Of a stretch of 52,275 nt of DNA, positions 8,836-17,829 are shown in pieces. The DNA is taken from contig NZ_JAMBOH010000034.1 of assembly GCF_023715505.1 (NCBI RefSeq), forward strand, positions 1 through 52,275, read 5' to 3'. This DNA comes from Neobacillus cucumis (lineage in GTDB: Bacteria > Bacillota > Bacilli > Bacillales_B > DSM-18226). Below the pieces are notes generated by a model. That model was given only the letters and a program-made list of their open reading frames with translations, searched no databases and had not been told where the DNA came from. Made by a program: the position numbers and the translations under genes. Position 1 is the stretch's first letter. Every line of letters starts with the position of its first letter.

Positions 8836-10794
8836 TTATTTATTATCGATTTCGTCAGATGGGGTATCTAAAAAGGATTTTTCCTCTTTTACTGCCTCAT
8901 CTTTTTTGGTATTGATGGTTACCTTCACATCATCTGTTTTTTTGGGTCCAATCCTCACAGATTCTAAGTGTTCAGATGGATCTGGCATGTGACCATGCTC
9001 AACCAAATATTTGATTTGTTCAGCAACAAGCGTTTCTACTTCGAGAAGAGTGGTAGCAATAAGATTAAGCTTATCACGGTTCTCAGTAAGAATTTTTCTA
9101 GCTCTTTCATAACACTCTTTAATTATACTTTGAATTTCAAGATCAATCTCATAGGCAATTGCATCGGAATAGTTTTGTTCATTATGAATGTCACGGCCCA
9201 AGAAAACCTGACCACCTGATGCTTGACCGAATTGCAGCGGTCCGAGCTTATCACTCATACCATATTCGGTAACCATTTTACGAGCAATACCAGTTGCACG
9301 TTGGAAGTCATTATGTGCACCAGTACTTACTTCACCAAAGACGATTTCCTCCGCGACACGGCCGCCTAACAAACCAACAATCTTATCAAGCAATTCCGGC
9401 TTAGTCATAAAGTAACGGTCTTCTCTAGGAAGCATAACGGCATATCCGCCAGCTTGCCCACGTGGGACGATGGTAACTTTGTGAACCATATCCGCTTCAT
9501 CGAGTACTAAACCAATGACTGTATGGCCGCCCTCATGGAAAGCAACAATTTTTCGTTCTTTTTCTGATATAACCCTGCTTTTCTTTGCAGGACCCGCAAT
9601 AACGCGGTCAGTCGCTTCATCAATATCTTCCATGTCAATTTTCTTCTTACTGCTGCGGGCAGCAACTAATGCTGCTTCATTCAGTAAATTTTCCAAATCA
9701 GCACCAGAAAAACCAGGTGTTCGCATTGCAATATTTTTTAAATTAACAGATTCATCTAATGGTTTATTACGAGCGTGTACTTTTAAAACTGCCTCACGTC
9801 CCACAACATCTGGACGGTCAACGGTAATCTGACGGTCAAAGCGTCCTGGTCGTAATAAAGCAGGGTCGAGAATATCTGCACGGTTGGTTGCCGCAATAAT
9901 GATAATGCCTTCATTTGCACCAAATCCATCCATTTCAACCAGCAATTGATTCAAGGTTTGCTCACGCTCATCGTGACCACCGCCAAGACCAGCACCACGT
10001 TGACGTCCAACCGCGTCAATTTCATCAATAAAAATAATACAAGGAGCATTTTTCTTCGCATTTTCAAATAAATCTCGAACACGGGATGCACCAACACCGA
10101 CAAACATTTCAACGAAATCAGAACCACTGATAGAGAAGAACGGTACACCAGCTTCACCAGCTGTAGCACGGGCAAGCAATGTTTTACCAGTACCAGGAGG
10201 TCCTACAAGTAGTACTCCTTTGGGAATACGCGCACCAAGTTCAGCAAATTTACGCGGGTCCTTTAAAAACTCAACCACTTCGACTAATTCTGCTTTTTCT
10301 TCATCTGCACCAGCAACATCTCTAAAACGAACCTTTTTCTTATCGTCGTTATAAAGTTTTGCCTTAGATTTGCCAAAGTTCATGACACGGCTTCCGCCGC
10401 CTTGAGCTTGGTTTAACAAAAAGAAAAATAAAATAAAAATGATCACGAACGGAATAATGGAAGTAAAGAAAGTAACCCAGCCGCTTGTTTCCTTAGCCGG
10501 CATAACTTCCACTTTTGAATCCGCCTTATCAATACGGTCGAGAATCTTTTCACTATTAGGAATATAGGTAATAAACTTCTTATTACCGGATTCTAATACA
10601 CCCTGAACCTCATAGACACCTCGTTCAGGCTGCATGGAAAATGATTTAACTTTACCACTTTCTAGTTGCGTTACAAATTTATCATATGAGATTTTATCTG
10701 TTGGCTCACTGCTTCCATTAAAGAAACTAACTACACCAATAATGACTAAAAATATTAATAAATAAAAGATGGTATTACGGAAAATCCGATTCAT
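8836..10794 (-). CDS. ftsH: ATP-dependent membrane zinc metalloprotease FtsH
   Basis: FtsH is a hexameric membrane AAA+ protease that degrades damaged membrane proteins and regulators; in Bacillus it is also needed for sporulation. The 652 residues run: transmembrane helix 1 (about 7-25), an extracytoplasmic domain, transmembrane helix 2 (about 108-129), and an AAA domain with Walker A GPPGTGKT (198-205), Walker [10 protein letters not shown] and the SRH region. The metalloprotease domain has HEGGH at 420-424. The tail is acidic and lysine-rich. The ATG follows GGGAGGAGG. Its promoter (10830-10859) lies in the gap after hpt, and the gene ends in a terminator. Confidence 0.98.
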   Translation of the reverse strand: MNRIFRNTIFYLLIFLVIIGVVSFFNGSSEPTDKISYDKFVTQLESGKVKSFSMQPERGVYEVQGVLESGNKKFITYIPNSEKILDRIDKADSKVEVMPAKETSGWVTFFTSIIPFVIIFILFFFLLNQAQGGGSRVMNFGKSKAKLYNDDKKKVRFRDVAGADEEKAELVEVVEFLKDPRKFAELGARIPKGVLLVGPPGTGKTLLARATAGEAGVPFFSISGSDFVEMFVGVGASRVRDLFENAKKNAPCIIFIDEIDAVGRQRGAGLGGGHDEREQTLNQLLVEMDGFGANEGIIIIAATNRADILDPALLRPGRFDRQITVDRPDVVGREAVLKVHARNKPLDESVNLKNIAMRTPGFSGADLENLLNEAALVAARSSKKKIDMEDIDEATDRVIAGPAKKSRVISEKERKIVAFHEGGHTVIGLVLDEADMVHKVTIVPRGQAGGYAVMLPREDRYFMTKPELLDKIVGLLGGRVAEEIVFGEVSTGAHNDFQRATGIARKMVTEYGMSDKLGPLQFGQASGGQVFLGRDIHNEQNYSDAIAYEIDLEIQSIIKECYERARKILTENRDKLNLIATTLLEVETLVAEQIKYLVEHGHMPDPSEHLESVRIGPKKTDDVKVTINTKKDEAVKEEKSFLDTPSDEIDNK

Positions 10795-10829
10795 CTCTTA
10801 CCTCCTCCCGCGGATAAAAACTAAATTAA

Positions 10830-10859
10830 ATAGTATCATAGAAAATCTTGCTAATTCAA
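10830..10859 (-). promoter_or_regulatory. sigma-A promoter of ftsH
   Basis: The minus strand has TTGAAT (10854-10859), an 18-bp spacer and TACTAT (10830-10835), about 36 nt before the ftsH start. Both hexamers are good but not perfect matches. Confidence 0.6.
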
Positions 10860-10916
10860 GGAATTACTCTCAGAATTTAGGACTGTCACAAACCAGTCTA
10901 ACACGTTTATTTCTTA

Positions 10917-11462
10917 TTACTTATTACTATAAACTTCCGGTTTTAAAACACCAATGTAAGGAAGATTTCGGTACTTTTCAATATAATCTAAACCATATCC
11001 AACAACAAATTCATCCGGAACAATAAAGCCTGCATAATCTGCTTGTATGTCACTTTTTCTTCCTGTTGGCTTATCAAGCAAAGTAACAATTTTAATCGAT
11101 TTCGCTTTACGATAACGGAACAAATCGACTAAATAGCTAAGTGTTAAACCACTATCAATAATATCCTCTATAATTAATATGTCCCTTCCTTCCACAGAAG
11201 TATCTAAATCCTTTAAAATTTTAACCTCTCCGGAAGATACAAGGGCTGTACCATAGCTGGAAACATCCATAAAATCCATTTCAAGGTAGCAATCCATGTG
11301 CTTTAATAGGTCTGACATAAATGGCATTGCACCTTTTAAAACACCAATTGCAAGTGGGAAACGATCATGATACTCTTCCGTTAATTTTGCTGCTAATTCC
11401 TTAATCTTCTCTTGAATTTCTTCTTCTGAAACTAATACTTTTTCAATATCATCTTTCATCAT
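10917..11462 (-). CDS. hpt: Hypoxanthine-guanine phosphoribosyltransferase
   Basis: This salvage enzyme converts hypoxanthine or guanine plus PRPP into IMP or GMP. The 181-residue type I PRTase fold shows the PRPP loop in [17 protein letters not shown] (about 95-111). It also has the PPi-loop region [13 protein letters not shown] and the base-binding end [20 protein letters not shown]. The ATG has GGGGG 8 nt upstream. It follows tilS by 23 nt and in B. subtilis (hprT) the two form one operon with ftsH. In that species HprT and TilS also interact to regulate ftsH; whether that holds here cannot be seen. Confidence 0.96.
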   Translation of the reverse strand: MMKDDIEKVLVSEEEIQEKIKELAAKLTEEYHDRFPLAIGVLKGAMPFMSDLLKHMDCYLEMDFMDVSSYGTALVSSGEVKILKDLDTSVEGRDILIIEDIIDSGLTLSYLVDLFRYRKAKSIKIVTLLDKPTGRKSDIQADYAGFIVPDEFVVGYGLDYIEKYRNLPYIGVLKPEVYSNK

Positions 11463-11485
11463 AAAATGTGCCCCCTAGAAGATCA

Positions 11486-12871
11486 TTACGTATTGTATGT
11501 TAGTTTAATATGCTGTTCTGCAGTTGGATCAACACCTTCAAAAGAAGACCTTTTTATATTTGGAAGCCAAATAATTAATCCCTCTCTGTCTGTAATGACC
11601 GGCCACACCTCGCGGTCCTGCCGTGGAACTTTTTGATCAATAAAAATATCCTTTAACTTTTTTGACCCTTGTATACCCTTTAATGTCATCCGGTCACCTT
11701 TTTTTCTGTTGCGTATAATCAAAGGAAATCGAAGCGAGGCTGCATTAAATATGGCACTATTCCATGACGCATCAGGTATTCCCCCGGTTATATAATCGAT
11801 AATTATACTCCCTCCATTAGGAAGCATGATCGTACCAGGTTCATTGATTTCAAAATAATAGGGTTCAGCCTTTATTTGCCCATATTGGAATGAAAGTTGA
11901 AAATAAGAGCGAATAACCTTTAAACCATACGGAAGATCAAGTGTTCCTGAAGGCTCGTGATGGTGTATTAAGGAAAATACTTGATCGATATGTATCGCAG
12001 AAAGAGATGCAGGTTTTTCCTTGTAAAGATAGTTTAATATTAGTTGAATCCCTCTCCTTTGTAAAGGTAAAGGCATTTCAAGAAAATGATTTATGTCAAT
12101 AGTCATTTTGTCTTCTTCTCTTTTTGTCAATACGGTATTCAATCGTTCAACTGTCAATTCCAGTAAAAACTCCTCATCACTTTGCAGCTCTTCGCTAAAA
12201 CGCTGAAAATGTTCATGTACATGGCTGTTTTCTGCTTTAAGAAAAGGCAGAACCTCTTTACGATAACGATTCCTGCTATAAATACCCTTCGCATTGCTTG
12301 GGTCTACCCTTGGAATAAGCTTATGTCTGTCACAATAGTGTTGAAGTTCCACTTTCGTTAAACATAAGAAGGGGCGAAAAATATATCCTTCATAAAACGG
12401 ACGTGAGAATGGAATACCCGCTCTGGCTTTTCCGCTGCTCCCTCTTGTAAGCCGCATCAACATAGTCTCTATTTGGTCATCACCATGATGTCCTAATGCT
12501 AAATACGAGGATTGGTACTGTTTCATTATTGTATGATAAAACTCATATCTTACTTCTCTTCCTGCAATTTGCGAACTCTTTCCTGTCTCTTTCATGATTT
12601 TGGTTACATTAACTTGAACCATTTCAAAAGGGATGTTGTACTTTGCGCAAAAGTCTTTTACAAACATGGCATCCAGGAAGGATTCTTCTCCACGGAACAT
12701 ATGATCCACGTGAGCGACTACCAAAAACAGATTTCTTTTTTCTCGTTCCTTTAATAAGTAGTGAAGAAGTGCTAAAGAATCGGGTCCACCCGAGACTCCC
12801 ACTACAATCCGTTTGTTGTCCAAGGAAAAGGAATGGCGCTGCAAAAAGGACTCAACTTTAGATTCGAACAT
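11486..12871 (-). CDS. tilS: tRNA(Ile)-lysidine synthase
   Basis: TilS modifies C34 of the tRNA-Ile2 anticodon to lysidine. The PP-loop SGGPDS is at residues 27-32 with this start. HVDHMFRGEES, LGHHGDDQIETMLMRL and the NRYRKEVLPFL helix follow, then the C-terminal substrate-binding domain ending near VWPVITDREGLIIWLP. I start it at ATG 12871 (MFESKVESFLQ, 461 residues) by comparison with relatives. The open frame continues upstream to 12967, but those 32 codons are translated from a dispersed repeat (12914-12996) and its right flank. The SD before 12871 is weak (AAGAAAGTG). Confidence 0.95.
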   Translation of the reverse strand: MFESKVESFLQRHSFSLDNKRIVVGVSGGPDSLALLHYLLKEREKRNLFLVVAHVDHMFRGEESFLDAMFVKDFCAKYNIPFEMVQVNVTKIMKETGKSSQIAGREVRYEFYHTIMKQYQSSYLALGHHGDDQIETMLMRLTRGSSGKARAGIPFSRPFYEGYIFRPFLCLTKVELQHYCDRHKLIPRVDPSNAKGIYSRNRYRKEVLPFLKAENSHVHEHFQRFSEELQSDEEFLLELTVERLNTVLTKREEDKMTIDINHFLEMPLPLQRRGIQLILNYLYKEKPASLSAIHIDQVFSLIHHHEPSGTLDLPYGLKVIRSYFQLSFQYGQIKAEPYYFEINEPGTIMLPNGGSIIIDYITGGIPDASWNSAIFNAASLRFPLIIRNRKKGDRMTLKGIQGSKKLKDIFIDQKVPRQDREVWPVITDREGLIIWLPNIKRSSFEGVDPTAEQHIKLTYNT

Positions 12872-12913
12872 ATAAATTGCACACTTTCTTAGCAAATTTG
12901 GAAGCCGCATATC

Positions 12914-12996
12914 ACGCTTCCGCTTTTCGGTTTTTTCTTTATCTCTTTCGGAGTGGATCCAATCCATACGCCGCTAAATGTGCGCTTCCGCTTTTC
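12914..12996 (-). repeat. Dispersed repeat, family B, 5' half, tilS side
   Basis: Read on the minus strand it is GAAAAGCGGAAGCGCAC, then TTTAGCGGCGTATGG, then GATCCACTCCGAAAGAGATA, matching the left half of the copy at 17587-17740. It then restarts with a second GAAAAGCGGAAGCG. It occupies the gap between yabT and tilS and supplies an in-frame upstream ATG that would wrongly extend tilS. Confidence 0.75.
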
Positions 12997-13096
12997 ATTT
13001 TAGCTTACCACTTTTGATTATGAACTATCAAAAATTAATGTAATGAAAATTAGGTTTTCTATCTATACGGATGAAAGTAAAATTGGTTTCATTTTA

Positions 13097-14110
13097 TTAC
13101 GGTAAATTATTAAAAGTATACCAAGCATATAAGACACCTAGAACGATTGCGATAAATAAATATTCCATTAGGCCGCTTTTTTTCCTTTTCCGCCTGTAGC
13201 TCTGTCTTGAAAGTGGGACGGATTGAGTATCTTTTACCCCAGCTTGCTTACTCTGGGCAGTTTTTTGCTTATTTACTCGTGGTTTTGAAGGAGCAGCAAA
13301 ATTATTTTTTTCGACCATTAAATCTAATAAATCTTCCCGCATTTGATTAGCTTGACTATATTTTCCTTGGAGTGCCTTTAAGATAACAGGTTCAAATTTT
13401 ATTAACTCTTGTTTTTGCCGAATAGCATCCTTTAGCTGTGGGAGCCCGCCCGTTGATTTCGTAAATCTCTTTGGATAAGCTGTATTAATCATGATCATCG
13501 CAACGGCAAATAAATCATAGGATGGCTCAGCCTTTCGGGAGCCTAATCCCCAATAGCCGCGGTCATAAAACTCAGTAAATTCTTTAATGGCCCGGCCCTT
13601 AATGGTCGTACCGCCCACATCTATACATCTGATTTTTGGAGGCGGGCCGGTTACAATTAAATTTTCAGGTTTTAAATCTCCAAAGACCCAGCTGTTTTGA
13701 TGAAGCTGTTCTAAATCCTTCAGCAGCTGCAAAAATAATACACTTGTCCAAGAGGGTCCTTTCGTTTGTAAAAAGGATAGAAAATCTGGCCCCTGAATAT
13801 ACTCCATCACATAAAAAGAAATCCTGCTGTTATTCCACTGCCAATCATCGACATCAAGCAAACAAGGTCCGAGGGAATGTCCCTGGACCTTTGCAAAGGA
13901 TTTTAAAACATTAACCTCTGAAGTGATTGACATACCATTATCACTCATTTTTAAAGCAACATGAGTGCCTTTATACTTGGCTAGGTAAACCACCCCATTT
14001 GCACCAAATCCTAGTTCCTTAATAATTGTATATTCTCGCAAATGCCACTTTCCTGTAATAATGGTCCCGGGGCTTACCTTACATTGATTCTTCAAAGTAT
14101 GATTCATCAT
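13097..14110 (-). CDS. yabT: Membrane-anchored Ser/Thr protein kinase YabT
   Basis: YabT is a Hanks-type kinase; in B. subtilis it is septum-located, DNA-activated and acts early in sporulation. The protein, about 337 residues, shows the Gly loop GFGANGVVY (about 34-42), the ATP lysine in VALKM, the catalytic GDLKPENL (Asp near 145) and the metal site in CIDVGGTT (Asp near 164). A basic linker leads to a C-terminal transmembrane helix (about 318-333) with almost nothing after it. The usual extracellular PASTA repeats are absent, as in B. subtilis. It starts inside the end of yabS (overlap about 32 nt). I prefer the ATG at 14110 over a GTG one codon upstream. Confidence 0.93.
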   Translation of the reverse strand: MMNHTLKNQCKVSPGTIITGKWHLREYTIIKELGFGANGVVYLAKYKGTHVALKMSDNGMSITSEVNVLKSFAKVQGHSLGPCLLDVDDWQWNNSRISFYVMEYIQGPDFLSFLQTKGPSWTSVLFLQLLKDLEQLHQNSWVFGDLKPENLIVTGPPPKIRCIDVGGTTIKGRAIKEFTEFYDRGYWGLGSRKAEPSYDLFAVAMIMINTAYPKRFTKSTGGLPQLKDAIRQKQELIKFEPVILKALQGKYSQANQMREDLLDLMVEKNNFAAPSKPRVNKQKTAQSKQAGVKDTQSVPLSRQSYRRKRKKSGLMEYLFIAIVLGVLYAWYTFNNLP

Positions 14111-14819
14111 CACGAGACAGCAGGCTCCTTAATGATTGTTTTTTTTCTGTAAAAGCAGATAAGGCAGTCCTTAAAGCCGGCCCCGTTGGCGTGATGCCCC
14201 CGGTTGACAGCTGGGAAAAAACACTTGTCAATACTTGTAACTTTGGTGTCCAATCAAGCAATTTTTCGACATCATTCTTTTTCCCGGGAAATACATACAC
14301 AGAAAACAGATTATCTCCAGTCCTTGCATTCAAGCTTAGAGAAAGGTCAAGGAGCGCCTCTTTTACTGTAGGAAGCTTGTGTTTCATACTTGCGCTAGTA
14401 TCGACAAGAATCAACACCTCTAATTCGACAGTTTCCCCCAATTCATCGACAACCTCCATCACCTCACCGCGTTTTTCAGGCGGGAGATCCTCCATCGTTT
14501 GTGAACCTCCCAATATTTCCTGAAGCTGACGGTTGACTACACCTTGAATGGTTTGATTCATTGCTTTACGGGTAACCATCTGCACCGTTTGCGAAAGCCT
14601 TTCGGCATAAACAATCTGACTGACTCCACCGCCTGACATGGCGATCCCTTCAATTTCGGTAATTCCCTTTTCATCAATCACATCCTGCTCCATGACACCA
14701 ATGACATTCACAGTAATTCCTTGTTCATTAGCAAGAGCTGACATCGCTATCGGGTCTTCCCCATGATTAGAGCATCCATCTGTAATCAGTAAAATTTGCC
14801 GAATCTTCCCTGTGTACAT
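14079..14819 (-). CDS. yabS: VWA-domain protein YabS
   Basis: The 246-residue protein has a von Willebrand A fold. A MIDAS-type DTSAS lies at 140-144 in LEVLILVDTSASMK, and ITDGCSNHG (12-20) near the N terminus looks like the other half of a VWA site. The molecular function is unknown; in B. subtilis the gene is sporulation-associated and sits between spoIIE and yabT as here. A strong SD (GGAGGGAGAAGG) precedes the ATG. Its coding end overlaps yabT, so kinase and VWA protein are probably co-translated. No membrane segment is obvious. Confidence 0.9.
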   Translation of the reverse strand: MYTGKIRQILLITDGCSNHGEDPIAMSALANEQGITVNVIGVMEQDVIDEKGITEIEGIAMSGGGVSQIVYAERLSQTVQMVTRKAMNQTIQGVVNRQLQEILGGSQTMEDLPPEKRGEVMEVVDELGETVELEVLILVDTSASMKHKLPTVKEALLDLSLSLNARTGDNLFSVYVFPGKKNDVEKLLDWTPKLQVLTSVFSQLSTGGITPTGPALRTALSAFTEKKQSLRSLLSRDDESYFEESM

Positions 14820-14913
14820 AACCTTCTCCCTCCACTTTCAGTATTGCTACCATTTTCGACGGGATTAGGTTGATTTATACATATTTAACTGAAGGAGTAG
14901 ATAAATTAATTGG

Positions 14914-17388
14914 TTAGGCATGGCGTTTTACTTTATGAAGAGGAATCGACGCCCACTTCGGTGTATTATGTTTAATTTTTGCTACAGTCACAGTCATATC
15001 ATCATCAATCAAACCAGATCTGGAGCGAATAACCTCTTCCATTATTAGATCTGCCACCTCTTGCGGATCATCGGTCTCAAGTTCTTGTACCTTTCGTTTC
15101 ATCCACAAATCATAATTTTCTACATGCTTTGGTCCTTCAAATACTCCATCACTCATCATAATTAGCAGATCTCCAGCTTTTAATTGTTCACTGACAACAT
15201 CCACCTCAAATTCCTGAAGGATGCCCATTGGTAAATTACTTGCCTGAATCTTAATGACTTTATTTCCTCTTTTTATAAAACTTGGTGTCGAGCCAATTTT
15301 AAGAAACTTGGCAGACGCATTTTTCAAGTCAATCATTGCTAAATCTAATGTAGAAAAAATTTCATCTGTAGTCCGAAGTGATAGGATGCTGTTAACGGAT
15401 TTTATCGCGACCTTTTCTTCTATTCCTGATTGTAATATCTTTTGTAAGAGCTGCAATGTTTCTTTACTTTCATAATGAGCTCTTTCTCCATTTCCCATAC
15501 CGTCACTAATAGCGATGGCGAATTTACCCAATCCAAGCTCAATCGTTGAATAGCTGTCGCCCGATACTAAGCCGCCGTCTTTCGCTGCATGGGCCACACC
15601 TGTATCTACCGTATAAGCCTTCGATGATCGGAAGTTTACATTACATAATTCCTCAGGGAAGCCTCCATATTCTTCCTTGTTCACGATAATGGTTTCCCCA
15701 AGAATATCTGACAGCATCGGTGCAATTAACTTTTCACACTCTCCGTGACTGTTTCCAAACGGTACTGTCATCTCAATATCGACATTACCTTGTTCGAGGC
15801 TATAAATTTCAACCTGTTCAATCTGAATACCAAAATCCTGAATTGCCTCCATAATTTGTTCTTCTTGTTTATGATGATTCTCTCTTTCACGCTGAATTTC
15901 CTTTGCAAAGTTATCCATGACCTCAGATACACCTAACAATTGTTCTGCCACCAGCTTACGGCTTTCCCGCACCTGCTTCTTTAGTTTTAAATTAGCTTGA
16001 TAGAAGGTTAACTGCTGCCCGATCGTTTCGTATACCTTTTTGGGGCGAGAACAAAGTTTATCCCATTCCCTTGCTAGTCTTGGCGGCACATTACCGTCAT
16101 TTTGGTCCATTTCATGAATAATCTCTTCCATCGCCGCATAGGTTGTATTAAAATTCTTTGCCCAGCATTGCTCCTTTTTAAAGCAAGTTTGACAGGTTCG
16201 TTCCGTCACATTGCTCATGAAATAATCCATTTCGCGGTCATTTTCTTCTTCTTCCTGCATGACTTCCATTTGAGAGAAGCTTTTGGATAGAGCATGAAAG
16301 ACACCTGAAAATTGGGACACTCTTTGTGCGGTAACATCGCGCATTTTGCGCATGTATTTTTGCTGCTCTGCCGTGTGTTCCGGTGTACCCGGTATATATT
16401 TTGCTAGCCTTGAAGTAAATACCTGCGGAGTTAAGAGGAATAAGAAAATAGCCGATAAAGTCTCCAATACTGTTTGTAAGATGGAGCCCTCGCCCTCCCC
16501 ATACATGCCAATCAGCAGGGTGGCAATAAATAAACCGATGGAAACTCCGATTTTTTTCCCTTCTTTTAGCAGGCCGCCAAGCACCCCTGAAAACGCTAGT
16601 AGACTCATATGATAGAAGCTCGATACACTTGCAAGACTAAAAATCAGCCCGGTCACTACCCCAACCGTGGAACCCACTGTTGCCCCGGCAATAAATGAAA
16701 AGACCAATACCAGATATCTCGACATGATATGTTCAACCGACATATCATATACCTTCCAGCCGATCGTCCCTGACAAGATTGAGGCAAGCATGATAATTAA
16801 ACAAACTATCTCTTCCGTTTTTAACAGCTGTCTTCGTTTATTTAAAGTGAGTAATGGAATACTTTGCAGAAAAATAAGTGTCAGGATAAAAGCAAGAGTG
16901 GACTGAACCCCAGCCATCATTAAATCATAGAGGGTTAATTGTCTTGATAGAATAAACGACTCTATCAATTTCCCCAGCCCTAGGATAATTGCGACAAAAA
17001 ATGGCAGGGATCGAACTTCATTCGTCAGCCACTTTTCACTAATTCGATAGATGGTTAAAAATAGAACTGTCACAGCAAAGGTAAAGGCGGCATTCCCTAA
17101 AGAAATTGTGGCAGCCCCGACGATCAGCCCGATCAGAGCAAGCGGTGCCCGATCTCTTTTAATTAAATAGACTGATGCGAAGAATGGCAGGCAAAATGGT
17201 GTTAACTTCGCTAAGATCAAGGCCCGTCCAAGTAAGAATCCTATTAATATTAATAAATAACCTTTTTTTATAAAAAAGGATTCAAGCATCAATTGAAATT
17301 TCCGTATCCCTTTTCCTATATCCCATTTAGGTGAATGAAGGTTGACTTCTCCGACTGGTTCTATGAAACTTACGTTAGTCTTTTCCAT
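14914..17388 (-). CDS. spoIIE: Stage II sporulation protein E (PP2C phosphatase)
   Basis: SpoIIE sits at the polar septum and dephosphorylates SpoIIAA to release sigma-F in the forespore. The 824 residues divide into an N-terminal region of about ten hydrophobic helices (roughly 40-330), a central FtsZ-interacting and oligomerisation region rich in charged helices, and a C-terminal PP2C domain. The domain contains SGDSYSTIELG, AIAISDGMGNG, LLIMMSDGVFEGP and IDDDMTVTVAK, which hold the metal-binding aspartates. The length is normal. The promoter at 17425-17457 has the 21-bp spacer of Spo0A-activated genes. It precedes yabS-yabT. Confidence 0.97.
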   Translation of the reverse strand: MEKTNVSFIEPVGEVNLHSPKWDIGKGIRKFQLMLESFFIKKGYLLILIGFLLGRALILAKLTPFCLPFFASVYLIKRDRAPLALIGLIVGAATISLGNAAFTFAVTVLFLTIYRISEKWLTNEVRSLPFFVAIILGLGKLIESFILSRQLTLYDLMMAGVQSTLAFILTLIFLQSIPLLTLNKRRQLLKTEEIVCLIIMLASILSGTIGWKVYDMSVEHIMSRYLVLVFSFIAGATVGSTVGVVTGLIFSLASVSSFYHMSLLAFSGVLGGLLKEGKKIGVSIGLFIATLLIGMYGEGEGSILQTVLETLSAIFLFLLTPQVFTSRLAKYIPGTPEHTAEQQKYMRKMRDVTAQRVSQFSGVFHALSKSFSQMEVMQEEEENDREMDYFMSNVTERTCQTCFKKEQCWAKNFNTTYAAMEEIIHEMDQNDGNVPPRLAREWDKLCSRPKKVYETIGQQLTFYQANLKLKKQVRESRKLVAEQLLGVSEVMDNFAKEIQRERENHHKQEEQIMEAIQDFGIQIEQVEIYSLEQGNVDIEMTVPFGNSHGECEKLIAPMLSDILGETIIVNKEEYGGFPEELCNVNFRSSKAYTVDTGVAHAAKDGGLVSGDSYSTIELGLGKFAIAISDGMGNGERAHYESKETLQLLQKILQSGIEEKVAIKSVNSILSLRTTDEIFSTLDLAMIDLKNASAKFLKIGSTPSFIKRGNKVIKIQASNLPMGILQEFEVDVVSEQLKAGDLLIMMSDGVFEGPKHVENYDLWMKRKVQELETDDPQEVADLIMEEVIRSRSGLIDDDMTVTVAKIKHNTPKWASIPLHKVKRHA

Positions 17389-17424
17389 AAATCACACTCC
17401 CTTGTTCTTTCATCGTTGGAAACA

Positions 17425-17489
17425 ATTATAAAATTAATAGATTTAAAAGTTTGTCAAAATAGTGAACAAGTTCAAATAATCGTTCGACG
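17425..17489 (-). promoter_or_regulatory. Spo0A-activated sigma-A promoter of spoIIE
   Basis: The minus strand has TTGACA (17452-17457) and TATAAT (17425-17430) separated by 21 bp, the unusual spacing known for Spo0A~P-activated spoIIE and spoIIG promoters. TTTGACA overlapping the -35 matches 6 of 7 of an inverted 0A box (TTCGACA). CGTCGAA (17483-17489) upstream matches 6 of 7 of TGTCGAA. Confidence 0.85.
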
Positions 17490-17542
17490 GTTTTCACTAT
17501 AATCATTCAAATAATATATTTATGTCGTTTAAAGTAGAAAAG

Positions 17543-17583
17543 GTGACAGGCACCATGTGAATTCTTCACATGGTGCCTGTCAC
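17543..17583. repeat. Perfect 19-bp palindrome with 3-nt loop
   Basis: The arms 17543-17561 and 17565-17583 are perfectly complementary; the outer part is GTGACAGGCACC / GGTGCCTGTCAC. It lies between the spoIIE promoter and a family B repeat that begins four bases later. It could be a REP-like element of the kind moved by IS200-type transposases, or a strong hairpin; no transposase is nearby. Confidence 0.8.
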
Positions 17584-17586
17584 AAA

Positions 17587-17740
17587 GAAAAGCGGAAGCG
17601 ACCGTTTAGCGGCGTATGGTTTGGATCCGCTCCGTATGAGATAAAGGAAACACGAAGAGCGATAAGCGATTCGATGTTGACTTATCGCAAGGAGGAGAGG
17701 GCTAATACACTAGCCGCTGGTCGCAGTAGCTGGACAATTC
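17587..17740 (+). repeat. Dispersed repeat, family B, full copy (B1)
   Basis: This is a full copy from GAAAAGCGGAAGCG to AGCTGGACAATTC. The ends form a stem, GCGACC-GTTT-AGCGGC with GCCGCT-GGTCGC. An inner hairpin GCGATAAG / CTTATCGC lies near 17658-17692. In B. subtilis this interval (spoIIE to yabR) holds tRNA genes; none is visible here. Confidence 0.85.
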
Positions 17741-17748
17741 TGAAGACA

Positions 17749-17782
17749 ATAAAAATAAGACAAGCCGCTGTTGACCTGTCTT
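17749..17782 (-). terminator. Terminator after yabR
   Basis: AAGACA / TGTCTT (17757-17762, 17777-17782) forms a short stem that is followed on the minus strand by ATTTTTATT. It lies about 50 nt past the yabR stop. Confidence 0.6.
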
Positions 17783-17829
17783 TGTATGTTAAAGTGAAAC
17801 CTGCCTGATTCCATTAAGCATGCAGCAAG

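Noticed and set aside
17557..17808. 83-codon open frame on the plus strand
   Set aside because: It is made of half the palindrome, repeat B1 and the yabR terminator; copy B2 does not keep the frame.
17389..17829. tRNA genes between spoIIE and yabR, as in B. subtilis
   Set aside because: No T-loop GTTCRA, CCA end or cloverleaf can be formed here on either strand; the interval is promoter, palindrome, repeat and terminator.
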